This document shows, in pieces, positions 17,346 through 26,305 of a DNA stretch of 64,000 nucleotides. The stretch spans positions 5,001,501-5,065,500 of the forward strand of contig NZ_CP030117.1 of assembly GCF_001039275.2 (NCBI RefSeq), given 5' to 3'. How positions within the stretch are numbered: the stretch's first letter is position 1; each line of letters starts with the position of its first letter. Below the pieces are notes generated by a model. It was not told the origin of the DNA. It searched no databases and saw only the letters and a program-made list of their open reading frames with translations. This stretch comes from Brevibacillus brevis. GTDB taxonomy: Bacteria > Bacillota > Bacilli > Brevibacillales > Brevibacillaceae. Position numbers and translations under genes: made by a program.

Positions 17346-18311
17346 CTACCGTGCTGCTTCCATGAAGCTTTTGACCTCAGACAGCGTAGGCAAGGCGGGA
17401 ATAGCACCTGATCTCGTTGTCGTGAGTGCACCTGCGGCATTAGCAAAGCGAACCATGTCCTCTAACGCGGCTTGTGGGATATCCAGCATACTTTTCCCCA
17501 CCTCAAGAAGCTGATAGAGCAGCGCTCCCACAAACGCGTCTCCCGCTCCAGTCGTATCGATCGCGGTTACTGGAAAGCCACCGACTGTACCAAAACGATT
17601 TCGTGTGCGGTAAAAGCACCCCTTTTCCCCCAACGTAACAAAAACGGCTTGCAGATCATATTGCGCAAGCATCCACGCTGTCGCTTCCACGACATCCTCG
17701 CTCCCCATGAGAAATGCCAGCTCTTCCTCGGACAGCTTGACGATATCAGCCTGCGCCATTCCTTTGAGAGCCATCCCCTTCGCTTCCTCCAGATCCTCCC
17801 ATAAGGACGCTCGAATATTCGGATCAAATGAAAGGAGCCGCTGATGCTTTTTCGCGTACTCGACGGCTTTCCAGGTTGCTGATCTGGCTGGCTCATGGGT
17901 CAAGGACAACGTACCGAAATGAAAAATCGCTGCCTGTGCAATCAGCGCCTCGTTCACGTCTTGCTCCCGCAGCATCATGTCTGCACCCGGATTGCGGTAA
18001 AAGTGAAAAGAACGATCGCCTGTCTCATCAAGAAGGACAAAAGCCAATGTCGTAGGCGCTTCCTCCGTGAGCACGAGCCCTTCTGTGCCAATATTCTGTC
18101 TGATCAAGGTCTGTTGCAAAAAACGTCCAAACACATCTTTTCCCACCGCACCGATAAAGGAAGTCCGTTTCCCAAAGCGCGACAGAGCGGCAAGTACATT
18201 GGCAGGCGCTCCTCCAGGGTTTTGTTCAAATGCAGCGCTGTCCGGCTTTTCCTTCTGCTGTAACGGTGTAAAATCAATCAATAACTCGCCACATGCAACC
18301 ACATCTACCAT
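17346..18311 (-). CDS. PfkB-family carbohydrate kinase (fructokinase-like)
   Basis: A 321-residue kinase starting at the ATG at 18311, after GGAGG; upstream in-frame codons lack a ribosome site. It begins MVDVVACGELLIDFTPL, has the sugar-binding PGGAPANVLAALSRFGKRT motif near residue 30 and the C-terminal ATP-site/anion-hole motif DTTGAGDAFVGALLYQL with the catalytic Asp. It is closest in pattern to fructokinases (ScrK/IolC-like length). First gene of a probable operon with an AEC transporter and a GNAT protein. Substrate is inferred from family only. Confidence 0.88.
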   Translation of the reverse strand: MVDVVACGELLIDFTPLQQKEKPDSAAFEQNPGGAPANVLAALSRFGKRTSFIGAVGKDVFGRFLQQTLIRQNIGTEGLVLTEEAPTTLAFVLLDETGDRSFHFYRNPGADMMLREQDVNEALIAQAAIFHFGTLSLTHEPARSATWKAVEYAKKHQRLLSFDPNIRASLWEDLEEAKGMALKGMAQADIVKLSEEELAFLMGSEDVVEATAWMLAQYDLQAVFVTLGEKGCFYRTRNRFGTVGGFPVTAIDTTGAGDAFVGALLYQLLEVGKSMLDIPQAALEDMVRFANAAGALTTTRSGAIPALPTLSEVKSFMEAAR

Positions 18312-18435
18312 GTTGATTTCCTCCGATGACCGTGATAGCTCCAGTATGTCACAGGTTCTTTTTTTTGCCAATGAAAGCCAGCAACTGTATGTTGCTGTTT
18401 CTATTTGGTAAAATCAAGAAGCGAGGTGATCCACC

Positions 18436-18768
18436 ATGAAAAGTTTTGGGTTTACCATTTTTGAACCAGTTGGAATCAGAACTGATTATCCTTTGGTTGA
18501 TTTGGAGAAAAAACAGGTGACAGCAAGAATCTTCTATAAAGATAAACTTCTGATGACAGTGCTCGTTGATTTACGATTAGATCAGATTCAAAAGGAAGGA
18601 AATCTATCAGAAGTTGCTCACCTCACTACTCCAGATGGAATGAAAGTGGTAGAGGAAGAGAGAGAAATTAGCATCATAAAGAGCCAGGCTGAATTTTTTA
18701 TTGAAAACAGCATTTCGAATCCTGAAGAATACGAAGAGCAACTTATCAAAGATCAATTACACAAGTAA
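18436..18768 (+). CDS. Small protein of unknown function
   Basis: A 110-residue soluble protein beginning MKSFGFTIFEPVGIRTDYPL, behind GCGAGGTGATCC and ATG at 18436. A beta-strand-rich N-terminal part is followed by a charged C-terminal helix (VVEEEREISIIKSQAEFFIE). No motif or family is recognised. It is divergent from the sugar kinase and convergent with the glutaminase gene, and ends at a shared terminator. Confidence 0.65.
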   Translation: MKSFGFTIFEPVGIRTDYPLVDLEKKQVTARIFYKDKLLMTVLVDLRLDQIQKEGNLSEVAHLTTPDGMKVVEEEREISIIKSQAEFFIENSISNPEEYEEQLIKDQLHK

Positions 18769-18820
18769 AAGAAATGGCTAAAGATCCAGACATGCTCTGT
18801 GATCTCTAGCCATTTCTTTT
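18767..18820. terminator. Bidirectional terminator
   Basis: AAAAGAAATGGCTA and TAGCCATTTCTTTT form a 14-bp outer stem with an inner GAT..ATC element, between convergent genes. T-runs exist on both strands, so it should serve the 110-residue gene and the glutaminase operon alike. Confidence 0.92.
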
Positions 18821-19818
18821 TAATAGATCGTCAAATCCCACGCACTTGCCATATGCTTGAGCAGTGCTACCCCTGCTACGCTGTTTCCATACGGGTCAAT
18901 AGCAGGGCCATACACACCGATTCCGCAGCCGCCGGCAAAAGGCAGTTCCCCAGAACGCCCACGCGGAGGGACGGCAGCCATAATGCCTCCTGACACACCG
19001 CTTTTCGCTGGCACACCTACAAAAGCGGCAAAATTGCCAGAAGCGTTGTACATGCCGCATGTGACCATCAATGCTTTGGTCACGCGAGCCAGCTCTTTGC
19101 CGAAAAGCTGTTCCTTGCGTATCGGATCATAGCCATCTTGCGCCAGGATCAAGCCGATTTTCGCAATGTCCTCTGCTGTTACCTCCAGTGAGCATTGCCG
19201 GATGTACACGTCCAAAGCATCCTCTACCGGACAAGCCAAAAAACCAGTAGCTGCGAGATAGTAGGCGAGGGAACGATTGCGGTTGGCCGTTTGCCACTCG
19301 GAGCGATACACTTCCTCGTTGATCTGATGCTTGCGACCTGTCATGCGCTCGACCATGTCTTGAAAGGAGCGAAACTTTTCCTGGACTCCGTTCCCCTGCA
19401 ACAAGGAAGAAACCGTAATCGCTCCTGCATTGATCATGGGATTAAAAGGCCTTCCCGGCTTGTGCATTTCCAGCCGCACCATGGAATCAAATGCGTCTCC
19501 CGTAGGCTCTACATCCACCTGCTCCAATACATTCGCAATCCCGTGGTGCGTACATGCTGCGAGAAAGCTGATGACTTTGGAAATGCTTTGCAGGGTAAAA
19601 GGAGCATCATAGTTGCCAGCCCTGCTGATTTGTCCATCTGGCCCCATCACACAAATCCCTAGCTGTGTTGGGTCAGCCTCTTTCAAAGCAGGGATATAAG
19701 CAGCGCATTTGCCTTTGCTGGACTCCCCGCGATATTGCTCGATCCATTGTTCCAAGCAGTCTGTTTCGATCGTTCTTGTTTGCTGCGCCACTTGACTAAC
19801 CAACTTCCTTTTCACCAT
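18820..19818 (-). CDS. glsA: Glutaminase
   Basis: A 332-residue enzyme of the serine-dependent beta-lactamase-like glutaminase family, converting L-glutamine to glutamate and ammonia. Seen are the catalytic SxxK as LQSISKVISF, the NPMINAGAITV segment, and the C-terminal SGVSGGIMAAVP and GCGIGVYGPAID loops. The start at 19818 is uncertain; an ATG at 19848 would overlap the upstream M20 gene by 26 bp. It is the last gene of the MFS carrier / amidohydrolase / glutaminase group, which hints that glutamine is a product of that pathway. Confidence 0.93.
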   Translation of the reverse strand: MVKRKLVSQVAQQTRTIETDCLEQWIEQYRGESSKGKCAAYIPALKEADPTQLGICVMGPDGQISRAGNYDAPFTLQSISKVISFLAACTHHGIANVLEQVDVEPTGDAFDSMVRLEMHKPGRPFNPMINAGAITVSSLLQGNGVQEKFRSFQDMVERMTGRKHQINEEVYRSEWQTANRNRSLAYYLAATGFLACPVEDALDVYIRQCSLEVTAEDIAKIGLILAQDGYDPIRKEQLFGKELARVTKALMVTCGMYNASGNFAAFVGVPAKSGVSGGIMAAVPPRGRSGELPFAGGCGIGVYGPAIDPYGNSVAGVALLKHMASAWDLTIY

Positions 19819-19822
19819 CGAT

Positions 19823-21244
19823 TTACACTTTCTGAGGTGGTTGAACATCGTCAGGAATGAGCGAGAAATATTCTTCTCCTTCCAAACGTTCCTGCAATTC
19901 GGCTTTTGCCTGTTGGATCAACGCAGGGTTTTCCATCGCCTCGATCGCTGTAGCAGCCATGACTTTACCTGCTTGCAGCATCCCCTTGTGTGCGATAGGC
20001 ATGGCCCCTTGCGAGACGACCTGCCACGTATGGAAAGGTGTACCCAGTGCCCAGCATGTCGTCATGCATTGCATCGTTGGAACTTGCCAGCTCACATCTC
20101 CCACATCCGTAGACCCAGCAAGCGTAAACTCGTGCGTTGAAAGTGGCCCGATCACATCCGCAATCGCTTTGTCCTTCAGTTGCTTCGCTGTTTCACGATC
20201 CAACCCGAACAACGAGGCTCTCATATCCTCTGCTGTTAACGTTGCCTGAATTTGTTTGGCATATTGCTGGTCTGCTTCATCGTACGTAGGCACGCCGACT
20301 TCAACCAGATTTTTGTGCATGAGCTTCGCTAATACCGTATTCGGCACCAGATCAGAAGCTGTCCCCTCAAACACCGCTTCCATGGTGGTTCCCGTCATCA
20401 AAGCGGCTCCCCGTGCGATGTCGTAGACTCTTTCATACAGTTCCTTCACTTGCTGCTTTTTCGGAGCGCGAATCAAGTACACGACCTCCGCAAACGGCTG
20501 GACGACGTTTGGCGAAATACCGCCTGTATTCGTAATCGCGTAGTGAACCCGTGCTTCCGGAATCATATGCTCTCTCATGTAGTTCACGCCTACGTTCATC
20601 AGTTCTACGGCATCCAGGGCACTGCGTCCCAAATGCGGAGCGGCGGCTGCATGCGCGCTTTTTCCGTGAAATTGAAAACGAACAGAGTAATTCGCGAGCG
20701 AGCTGATGTTCATGATGCTTGGCGCTGTCGCAGGGTGCCAGGAGAGTGCAAAATCTACGTCAGCAAATACGCCGGCTCTTGCCAAATACGCTTTTCCAGA
20801 GCCTGCTTCTTCTGCTGGGCACCCATAGTAACGAACAGTACCTTGTAAACCGGTTTGCTCCATGTAATCCTTGATGCCAACCGCTGCTGCCAATGCTCCG
20901 GCACCTAAGAGATTATGTCCACATCCATGGCCATGTCCGTCAGTCACAATCGGATCATGGTTGATCGCGCCTTTTTTCTGGCTTAAACCTGCCAGCGCAT
21001 CATACTCGCCCAGGATGGCTACGACAGGCTTGCCGCTTCCAAAGCTGGCAACAAAACCAGTACCCAGTCCAGCGATTCCTTTCTCCACTTCAAAGCCCTC
21101 TGCTGCCAAAGCTTGATACAAATACTCGGCAGAACGATGCTCCTCGAAGTAAATTTCTGGTGTTTCCCAAATTTTATCGCTAACGCGAATAAACGCGTCT
21201 CTTTTTTGTTCAATTAACGCAGAAATGATTTCGATTCTGTTCAT
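19823..21244 (-). CDS. M20-family amidohydrolase (AbgB-like)
   Basis: A 473-residue zinc/manganese-dependent amidohydrolase. The metal-binding signature is DGHGHGCGHNLLGAGALAAA near residue 95, with CPAEEAGSGKAYL supplying the catalytic Glu pair and a dimerisation lid (FQFHGKSAHAAAAPHLGRSA). Length and motif spacing resemble AbgB, the p-aminobenzoyl-glutamate hydrolase subunit, and related indole-acyl/aminoacyl hydrolases. No AbgA partner is present. AAAGGAG precedes the ATG at 21244. It sits 25 bp after an anion-type MFS carrier and just before glutaminase, consistent with hydrolysis of an imported N-acyl amino acid. Confidence 0.9.
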   Translation of the reverse strand: MNRIEIISALIEQKRDAFIRVSDKIWETPEIYFEEHRSAEYLYQALAAEGFEVEKGIAGLGTGFVASFGSGKPVVAILGEYDALAGLSQKKGAINHDPIVTDGHGHGCGHNLLGAGALAAAVGIKDYMEQTGLQGTVRYYGCPAEEAGSGKAYLARAGVFADVDFALSWHPATAPSIMNISSLANYSVRFQFHGKSAHAAAAPHLGRSALDAVELMNVGVNYMREHMIPEARVHYAITNTGGISPNVVQPFAEVVYLIRAPKKQQVKELYERVYDIARGAALMTGTTMEAVFEGTASDLVPNTVLAKLMHKNLVEVGVPTYDEADQQYAKQIQATLTAEDMRASLFGLDRETAKQLKDKAIADVIGPLSTHEFTLAGSTDVGDVSWQVPTMQCMTTCWALGTPFHTWQVVSQGAMPIAHKGMLQAGKVMAATAIEAMENPALIQQAKAELQERLEGEEYFSLIPDDVQPPQKV

Positions 21245-21269
21245 TTCATACGCTCCTTTCTCTCGATGT

Positions 21270-22499
21270 TCAGGCGGATGCACTGTCGGCGTTTTGCTTC
21301 AACAGCTCGCCTTTTTCATAGTTCAACGATAATAGTGCGCCGATGCAGATAACCGCGAAGCCGATCAGCATCCAGAACGCTGCATCAAATGAGCCGTTAA
21401 ACGCTTCAACGATAAAACCAATCGCCATTGGCGTGATAAAGCCAGCTAGCTGTCCACCTGTATTCACGATGCCCATCCCTGTTCCCGCTACGGCAGCCGG
21501 AAGATTTTTCAGGACAACAGACGGCAACAGAATGATCACAAAGGAAAGGAACAGCGACACAATGGCTTGATACGTAATAAACATCGTCACGCTCGATGCG
21601 GTAAACATGAAGTACAAGAGGACCGCGACTACCACACAGGAGAAACTACCAATGATTTTTTCGCGACCTTTAGGCAGCTTGTCCAGTACATAGCCACTCA
21701 CATAGATACCAACCAACGTAGCAAAGCCAGGAATCGTTTGTAGCCAGCCAAGTGAAATCATATCCAGTCCGCGTACCTTGCTCAAGTAGGTTGGCATCCA
21801 GGTTACGAGGCCCCAGTTTACTGCATAAATGCTAAAGTAAGCGATTAACAGACTCCAAAGCAGCGGTGTTTTAAACAGCATAGCCACTGAGCTTTTTGGT
21901 TGATCGGAGCCAGTTGTATTCATTGCAGTTTCTGTTTGTGGAAGTTTAATATAGCGCCAGAACAGGAAAGCAATGATGGCGCCAATCGCTCCAATGGCGA
22001 CGAACATGGTTCGCCAGCCCATGGTTTGAATCATCCAAACGGATAAAATCGGAGAGAAAAGTCCAACAATGGCACTAGAGGAGAGCATCACGGACATAGC
22101 TCGCGAGCGTTCCTTAACTGGAAAGATGGTAGCGATAATCTTCGAGCTGGCTGGTTGGAAACCACCTTCACCGATCCCGAACAGAAAACGGATGAGAATC
22201 ATGGAAGCCATCGACCAAGCGGCTCCGGTCAGCCCCGTAAAAATGGACCACATGACAACAGAAGCGATGAGTACTTTTCTGGCACCAAATCGGTCTGCCA
22301 GCCAGCCTCCAGGCATTTGCATGAGTGCATAACCAGCAAAAAAACTACTGAGCAATAATCCCGTGGATGAAGCACTAAGCTGCAAGTCTTCTGTGATCGA
22401 TAAAATGGCATAGTTCATGACGTATCGATCCAGGTTCCCTAATGCCCAGCCCAAAAACAGAAGCGCTAAAATCCAGTTTCTCGTGCGTGCTGATACCAT
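21270..22499 (-). CDS. MFS transporter, anion:cation symporter (ACS) type
   Basis: A 409-residue carrier with twelve predicted helices. It has the ACS-family opening NLDRYVMNYAILSITEDLQL, the A-like motif MPGGWLADRFGARKVL and GIGEGGFQPASSKIIATIFP, typical of sugar-acid or aromatic-acid symporters. AAGGAGG precedes the ATG at 22499. It is the first gene of the operon with the M20 amidohydrolase and glutaminase, so the substrate is probably an anionic amide such as an N-acyl-glutamine or aminobenzoyl-glutamate. That assignment is inference from context. Confidence 0.88.
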   Translation of the reverse strand: MVSARTRNWILALLFLGWALGNLDRYVMNYAILSITEDLQLSASSTGLLLSSFFAGYALMQMPGGWLADRFGARKVLIASVVMWSIFTGLTGAAWSMASMILIRFLFGIGEGGFQPASSKIIATIFPVKERSRAMSVMLSSSAIVGLFSPILSVWMIQTMGWRTMFVAIGAIGAIIAFLFWRYIKLPQTETAMNTTGSDQPKSSVAMLFKTPLLWSLLIAYFSIYAVNWGLVTWMPTYLSKVRGLDMISLGWLQTIPGFATLVGIYVSGYVLDKLPKGREKIIGSFSCVVVAVLLYFMFTASSVTMFITYQAIVSLFLSFVIILLPSVVLKNLPAAVAGTGMGIVNTGGQLAGFITPMAIGFIVEAFNGSFDAAFWMLIGFAVICIGALLSLNYEKGELLKQNADSASA

Positions 22500-22624
22500 A
22501 TGTGTGGATACCTCCTTCTAGATGCATGACTAAGCTAGTCTTTCATTTTGGCGAAAGCGCATTCATCTCGTTCGATGACTGACGATCCGCGCAAATATGG
22601 TCCAGCTTTCTTATTTATCGCATA

Positions 22625-22696
22625 TATTACGACATGTCGTTATATATACATTACGAAATGTTGAGACTATTGGCAACGGTTTTTTTTAACATTTCG
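22625..22696. promoter_or_regulatory. Operator-like repeats upstream of the MFS/M20/glutaminase operon
   Basis: An exact 12-bp palindrome ACGACATGTCGT (22629-22640), extended to a near-perfect 20 bp (22625-22644), is followed by CGAAATGTT (22654-22662) and its inverted copy AACATTTCG (22688-22696). All share a CGANATGT core. They lie in the 236-bp gap between the regulator-like gene and the MFS gene, and are candidate regulator-binding sites. Confidence 0.55.
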
Positions 22697-22710
22697 ATTT
22701 CTCTGCAATG

Positions 22711-22737
22711 AAAAAAGCACCCGTAAACAGGGTGCTT
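22711..22737 (-). terminator. Terminator of the regulator-like gene
   Basis: AAGCACCC and GGGTGCTT form an 8-bp stem with a 7-nt loop, followed by TTTTTTC on the minus strand. The stem overlaps the stop codon at 22736-22738. Confidence 0.9.
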
Positions 22738-24034
22738 ACAAAAGTCGGTATCGCTTGATGGGTCTTCCTCGCGTTGATTGCGATTCCTCCCCTGAGCTTT
22801 CCGCCAGCTCAACAGCGCACAAATCCGCGACGATTCGCTGTGCATTTCGCTCGCTCATTTGCAAATATTTGGCCAGATCCTTTGTCGTGAAATCGGTCCA
22901 ACCCATTTTTTGCAGCAAGGCATCGAGCTTTTTATAGCTTTTGACGCTGATGTTTCCCTTTTTCAGCTTTTCCAAAACCTCATCATCGTCGGCACGATAC
23001 GAGTAGATGAGCTCTTCTTCCTGACCGACCCACTCCACGATCGTTCCGTCATCCTGGATCATCACGATATCTCGTGAAGCTTTTTCCTTTGATTGACGCA
23101 AGGCTCGGTGTGCATTCATCTCTGCTGCAAAAACCGTCTCTCCAAAACCGATTCCGACAGCGACCGGCGTATCTGCTTCTTTTGCCAAAAACTCCACTGT
23201 GTTTTGCAAGGTAGGAATCTCCCTGTGAATCGTCCCGCGCGTGCTGAAGATGACATATCGGCCATTCCCCTGCTCCAGAAGTGATCCGTCTACTTGCTCA
23301 CACAGCTTGATCAAGGCTTGCTTTATACGTAGCTCCAAATATTGCAAATGATACGGGGTCTTTGCGCCCTCCTTGATTCTGTCAAATTGCTCGACCTCAA
23401 TCATCTCGATTCCGATCTGTGTATCCTTGAAATACGACGTCCGCACTTTCTCGACAAACACGCGTACCGTTTGCTGGATCTCCATATGGCTTGGCGAGAT
23501 CCAATAGGCTGGGATACCTGCCTCTACTAGCGCTTGATAAACGGTCGGATAGCAGGTCATGGCAGCGTCTGTCTTTTTCTCCTTCCATAGCGCAAGATGA
23601 AAATCCAGCAGCTCCTGCGGATCGATCGTAGCTTCGAACGTCTTCATATACATATCGCTAACAGAGATGTTGATGCTGTGCAGGGAATCTTCCATGAATT
23701 TGGTGGATAAAAGCATATCGATGCTGACGCGATCGATTAATTTCCGATGGGTGTAGACCATTTCCAAAAAGCCTTTATAGATGCTGGACTCCGTCGGGTA
23801 AATATGCTCCATCCGCTTGTCATCATCCAATGCTTGCCTGGCAATCAAGTACGGAATCGGTCCGGAAAAAAGCCAATGATCCACGTACTGGTCATTTTCC
23901 AAGACGATTTTTTCTGTCTCTTTTGTCTCTGTATACGGATACGGAACAAAATTCATTCCTTCCTCGAATTCCTTTGCAACCGCAAGAATCCTTTCTACCG
24001 ATTGCTTGGGACCCACCACGCCGATTTTAAACAT
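22736..24034 (-). CDS. Probable transcriptional regulator with sensor and winged-helix regions
   Basis: A 432-residue cytoplasmic protein starting at the ATG at 24034 (GAGGTT 8 bp upstream). The first 150 residues open FKIGVVGPKQSVERILAVA and look like a Rossmann-type ligand-binding half. The middle (about 240-350) resembles a GGDEF/GTP-cyclohydrolase-III-like ferredoxin fold, with LEQGNGRYVIFSTRG and PVAVGIGFGETVFAAEMNAH, but has no GGDEF motif. The last 80 residues carry a helix-turn-helix (TTKDLAKYLQMSERNAQRIV) and a charged tail. It is co-directional with and upstream of the MFS/M20/glutaminase operon, so local regulation is likely (inference). Confidence 0.7.
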   Translation of the reverse strand: MFKIGVVGPKQSVERILAVAKEFEEGMNFVPYPYTETKETEKIVLENDQYVDHWLFSGPIPYLIARQALDDDKRMEHIYPTESSIYKGFLEMVYTHRKLIDRVSIDMLLSTKFMEDSLHSINISVSDMYMKTFEATIDPQELLDFHLALWKEKKTDAAMTCYPTVYQALVEAGIPAYWISPSHMEIQQTVRVFVEKVRTSYFKDTQIGIEMIEVEQFDRIKEGAKTPYHLQYLELRIKQALIKLCEQVDGSLLEQGNGRYVIFSTRGTIHREIPTLQNTVEFLAKEADTPVAVGIGFGETVFAAEMNAHRALRQSKEKASRDIVMIQDDGTIVEWVGQEEELIYSYRADDDEVLEKLKKGNISVKSYKKLDALLQKMGWTDFTTKDLAKYLQMSERNAQRIVADLCAVELAESSGEESQSTRGRPIKRYRLL

Positions 24035-24193
24035 CCATCTATCAACCTCTGCGTTTCTATTTAGACGAGCCTTACTTACGACCATTCTATACGTATTCAC
24101 GCAAACAAATCCACCCTTCTCCAAACAAATAGGAAGGGATGACGTTGGTGAAAGACGAATAACTCCGGATTCCATACCGAAAGGAGTCGTACC

Positions 24194-24718
24194 ATGAATT
24201 TTAATCTGGAAGAAGCGATTGAGGTTCTAGAACGTACGCCACAAGCATTGGAATCCCTGTTAACGGGCTTATCAGATGGGTGGTTGCTGCACAATGAAGG
24301 CGACGGCACCTGGCATGCTACTGAGGTGATTGAACACCTGATCGAGGCGGAGAAAACAAACTGGCTCCCGCGTCTGGAGATCATTCTTCAAGAGGGCGAG
24401 AGTAAACCGTTTCCTCCCTTTGATCGCTTCGCTCACTTACAGGAGACGTCAGAAAGATCGTTCGAGCAAAAGCTGCTGGCATTCAAAACACTTCGTGCCC
24501 AAAACATAGCCAAGCTGCGAACGCTCGTGGAACCGGAAAAGCATCTGGAATTAACCGGACTCCATCCCGCTTTTGGGGTCGTGAAGGTACGGGAACTGCT
24601 CTCTACGTGGGTCGTCCATGATTTAACGCATACGGCGCAAATTGTACGGGTCATGGCCAAAAGGTACACAGTTGATGTAGGGCCATGGAGTGAATATTTA
24701 GGTATCCTGAACAAATAA
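24194..24718 (+). CDS. DinB-family protein
   Basis: A 174-residue four-helix-bundle protein of the DinB/YfiT-like superfamily. Three metal-ligand histidines are plausible: one in ATEVIEHLIEAE and two in VVHDLTHTAQIVRVMA. Members include thiol-S-transferases (bacillithiol-dependent) and damage-inducible proteins of unknown activity. AAAGGAG precedes the ATG. The gene is monocistronic, ending at a strong terminator. Confidence 0.85.
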   Translation: MNFNLEEAIEVLERTPQALESLLTGLSDGWLLHNEGDGTWHATEVIEHLIEAEKTNWLPRLEIILQEGESKPFPPFDRFAHLQETSERSFEQKLLAFKTLRAQNIAKLRTLVEPEKHLELTGLHPAFGVVKVRELLSTWVVHDLTHTAQIVRVMAKRYTVDVGPWSEYLGILNK

Positions 24719-24724
24719 CCGAAC

Positions 24725-24782
24725 AGGCAGTGGCAGCTCTGAACGCAGATGTACGTCATCGCTGCCACTGCCTGTCTTTTTT
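24725..24782. terminator. Strong bidirectional terminator
   Basis: AGGCAGTGGCAGC and GCTGCCACTGCCT form a perfect 13-bp stem with a 23-nt loop, followed by GTCTTTTTT on the plus strand. It separates the DinB gene from the convergent desulfhydrase gene. Confidence 0.92.
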
Positions 24783-25779
24783 ACGGTAAAAACAACTGTG
24801 GAACCGTATACAGCGCAGGGGAGCCACCCGTATGCAGGAATAATACGTGATCACTCGTGTTAAAATGCCCTTCGCGAATTAAGCCGATCAACCCTGCCAT
24901 CGCCTTTCCGGTATAGACAGGATCTAGCAAAATCCCTTCTGTCCGAGCAAGGAGCTGAACGGCTTCGATCATACCCTCCGTCGGAATCGCATAGCCTGGC
25001 CCGACAAATCTGTCGTCGCAAAGCACAGCTTCTGCTCGTATGTCCCCTTGCAAACCGATCAGTGCAGCCGTACTGTGCAGCAACCCCATCACCTTTGCTT
25101 CTTGTACTGCCCGATCGCGGCTGACATTGATCCCGATTACTTTTGTGTTAGACTGACGCGCCATAAAACCAGCAAGCAGACCGGCTTGCGTACCGCCACT
25201 TCCCGTTGCCGTCACGACATAATCATACGGAGTCGTCGTTTCCCAAGCCTGCTGCTCGATTTCTTCCGCACACGCCATGTATCCCAAAGACCCGACTTCG
25301 TTGGAGCCTCCGACAGGGATCAGATATGGTTTTCTCCCTTGTTTTCTCAGACTTTCAGCCAGCTCTTCCATAGCTACTAGCAAATCTGCCTCTGCGGGAA
25401 TGACCTCCATTTTTTCTGCCCCCAGCAGATGGAACAACAGATGATTGCCGCTCGCTTGCGATTGGTACTCGCCCGTCTCAGGCGCGGACAGCACGAGCTG
25501 GCAGTGCAGCCCTTCGCGAACTGCCGCCGCCAGAGTCAACCGGCAGTGATTGGATTGGACAGCTCCACATGTAATCAACGTGTCTGCCCCTTGCTCGATT
25601 GCCTCCGCCACCAAATACTCCAGCTTTCGCGTCTTGTTTCCCCCTGCTGTCAAGCCAAGCAAGTCGTCTCGCTTGATAGAAATGCTCGGTCCTCCCAACT
25701 CCTTGGACAGTCGCTCCAGCCTTTCGATTGGTGTATGTCCGTGTGTATAAATTTTACGCTGGTAACGGATATAGTTCAT
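24781..25779 (-). CDS. D-cysteine desulfhydrase / ACC deaminase family enzyme
   Basis: A 332-residue pyridoxal-phosphate enzyme of fold type II. The PLP lysine lies in LGLTAGGNKTRKLEYLVAEA, followed by the substrate loop CGAVQSNHCRLTLAAA and the phosphate-binding VVTATGSGGTQAGLLAG motif. The pattern is typical of D-cysteine desulfhydrase, which breaks D-cysteine into pyruvate, sulfide and ammonia; 1-aminocyclopropane-1-carboxylate deaminase is the alternative. The start at 25779 (GAAGGG close upstream) gives the usual family length. The gene is monocistronic. Confidence 0.9.
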   Translation of the reverse strand: MNYIRYQRKIYTHGHTPIERLERLSKELGGPSISIKRDDLLGLTAGGNKTRKLEYLVAEAIEQGADTLITCGAVQSNHCRLTLAAAVREGLHCQLVLSAPETGEYQSQASGNHLLFHLLGAEKMEVIPAEADLLVAMEELAESLRKQGRKPYLIPVGGSNEVGSLGYMACAEEIEQQAWETTTPYDYVVTATGSGGTQAGLLAGFMARQSNTKVIGINVSRDRAVQEAKVMGLLHSTAALIGLQGDIRAEAVLCDDRFVGPGYAIPTEGMIEAVQLLARTEGILLDPVYTGKAMAGLIGLIREGHFNTSDHVLFLHTGGSPALYTVPQLFLP

Positions 25780-25936
25780 GCCCTTCGTTCCCTTCGATTT
25801 GAGGTTTGAAGTGTATCTGGTATTCATACGCTTTGCGGTGTACGAATTCCTTCGCATTATGTGACTTTGTTACAGGCAAATATAAGATTGCCCGATACAA
25901 TGGGTCTCATAAACCACAGTAATCAGGAGGCTGATC

Positions 25937-26131
25937 ATGAAAAACGTAGGTACATTTGATCAAATTTTTCGTGGCGTTGCTGGGCTAGCGTTTCTCTCCT
26001 TGTTCTTTATTCTAGAAGGGGGTTTGCAGTACCTCTCATTCATTGGCGTTCCCTTACTCTATACTGCGCTGACTCAACAATGCTTTCTTTACCGCCTTTT
26101 CGGAATGAATTCCTGCAAGGTTAAGTCGTAA
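25937..26131 (+). CDS. DUF2892-type small membrane protein
   Basis: A 64-residue protein with two hydrophobic helices separated by a short turn. The pattern MKNVGTFDQIFRGVAGLAFL ... CFLYRLFGMNSCKVKS, with paired cysteines near the end, matches DUF2892 (the membrane part of YgaP-like proteins). CAGGAGG precedes the ATG. It is a single gene followed by a terminator. Function unknown; membrane-bound sulfur chemistry is suggested by relatives and by the neighbouring desulfhydrase (weak inference). Confidence 0.8.
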   Translation: MKNVGTFDQIFRGVAGLAFLSLFFILEGGLQYLSFIGVPLLYTALTQQCFLYRLFGMNSCKVKS

Positions 26132-26166
26132 TTCAAATGTCACGAAAGTTGAATAGCTTGAGCTCA

Positions 26167-26197
26167 GAGCGCCTCTTTGTTGGGGCGTTCTTTTTTT
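26167..26197 (+). terminator. Terminator of the DUF2892 gene
   Basis: GAGCGCC and GGCGTTC form a 7-bp stem (one G-U pair) followed by seven T. Confidence 0.88.
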
Positions 26198-26305
26198 AGA
26201 AATTTTTGTCGAAAATTTAAATATTTCCCAATTGTAAATATCAGGAATAATAGGGATAATATAATCGGCAGACTGTAAACCAATTTCAATCGTGGAGGGA
26301 AATCT

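Noticed and set aside
25860..25875. TGTGA-like half site near the D-cysteine desulfhydrase start
   Set aside because: The second half does not match TCACA (it reads TTACA with shifted spacing), and no -10 hexamer lies at the right distance; not a convincing Fnr or Crp site.
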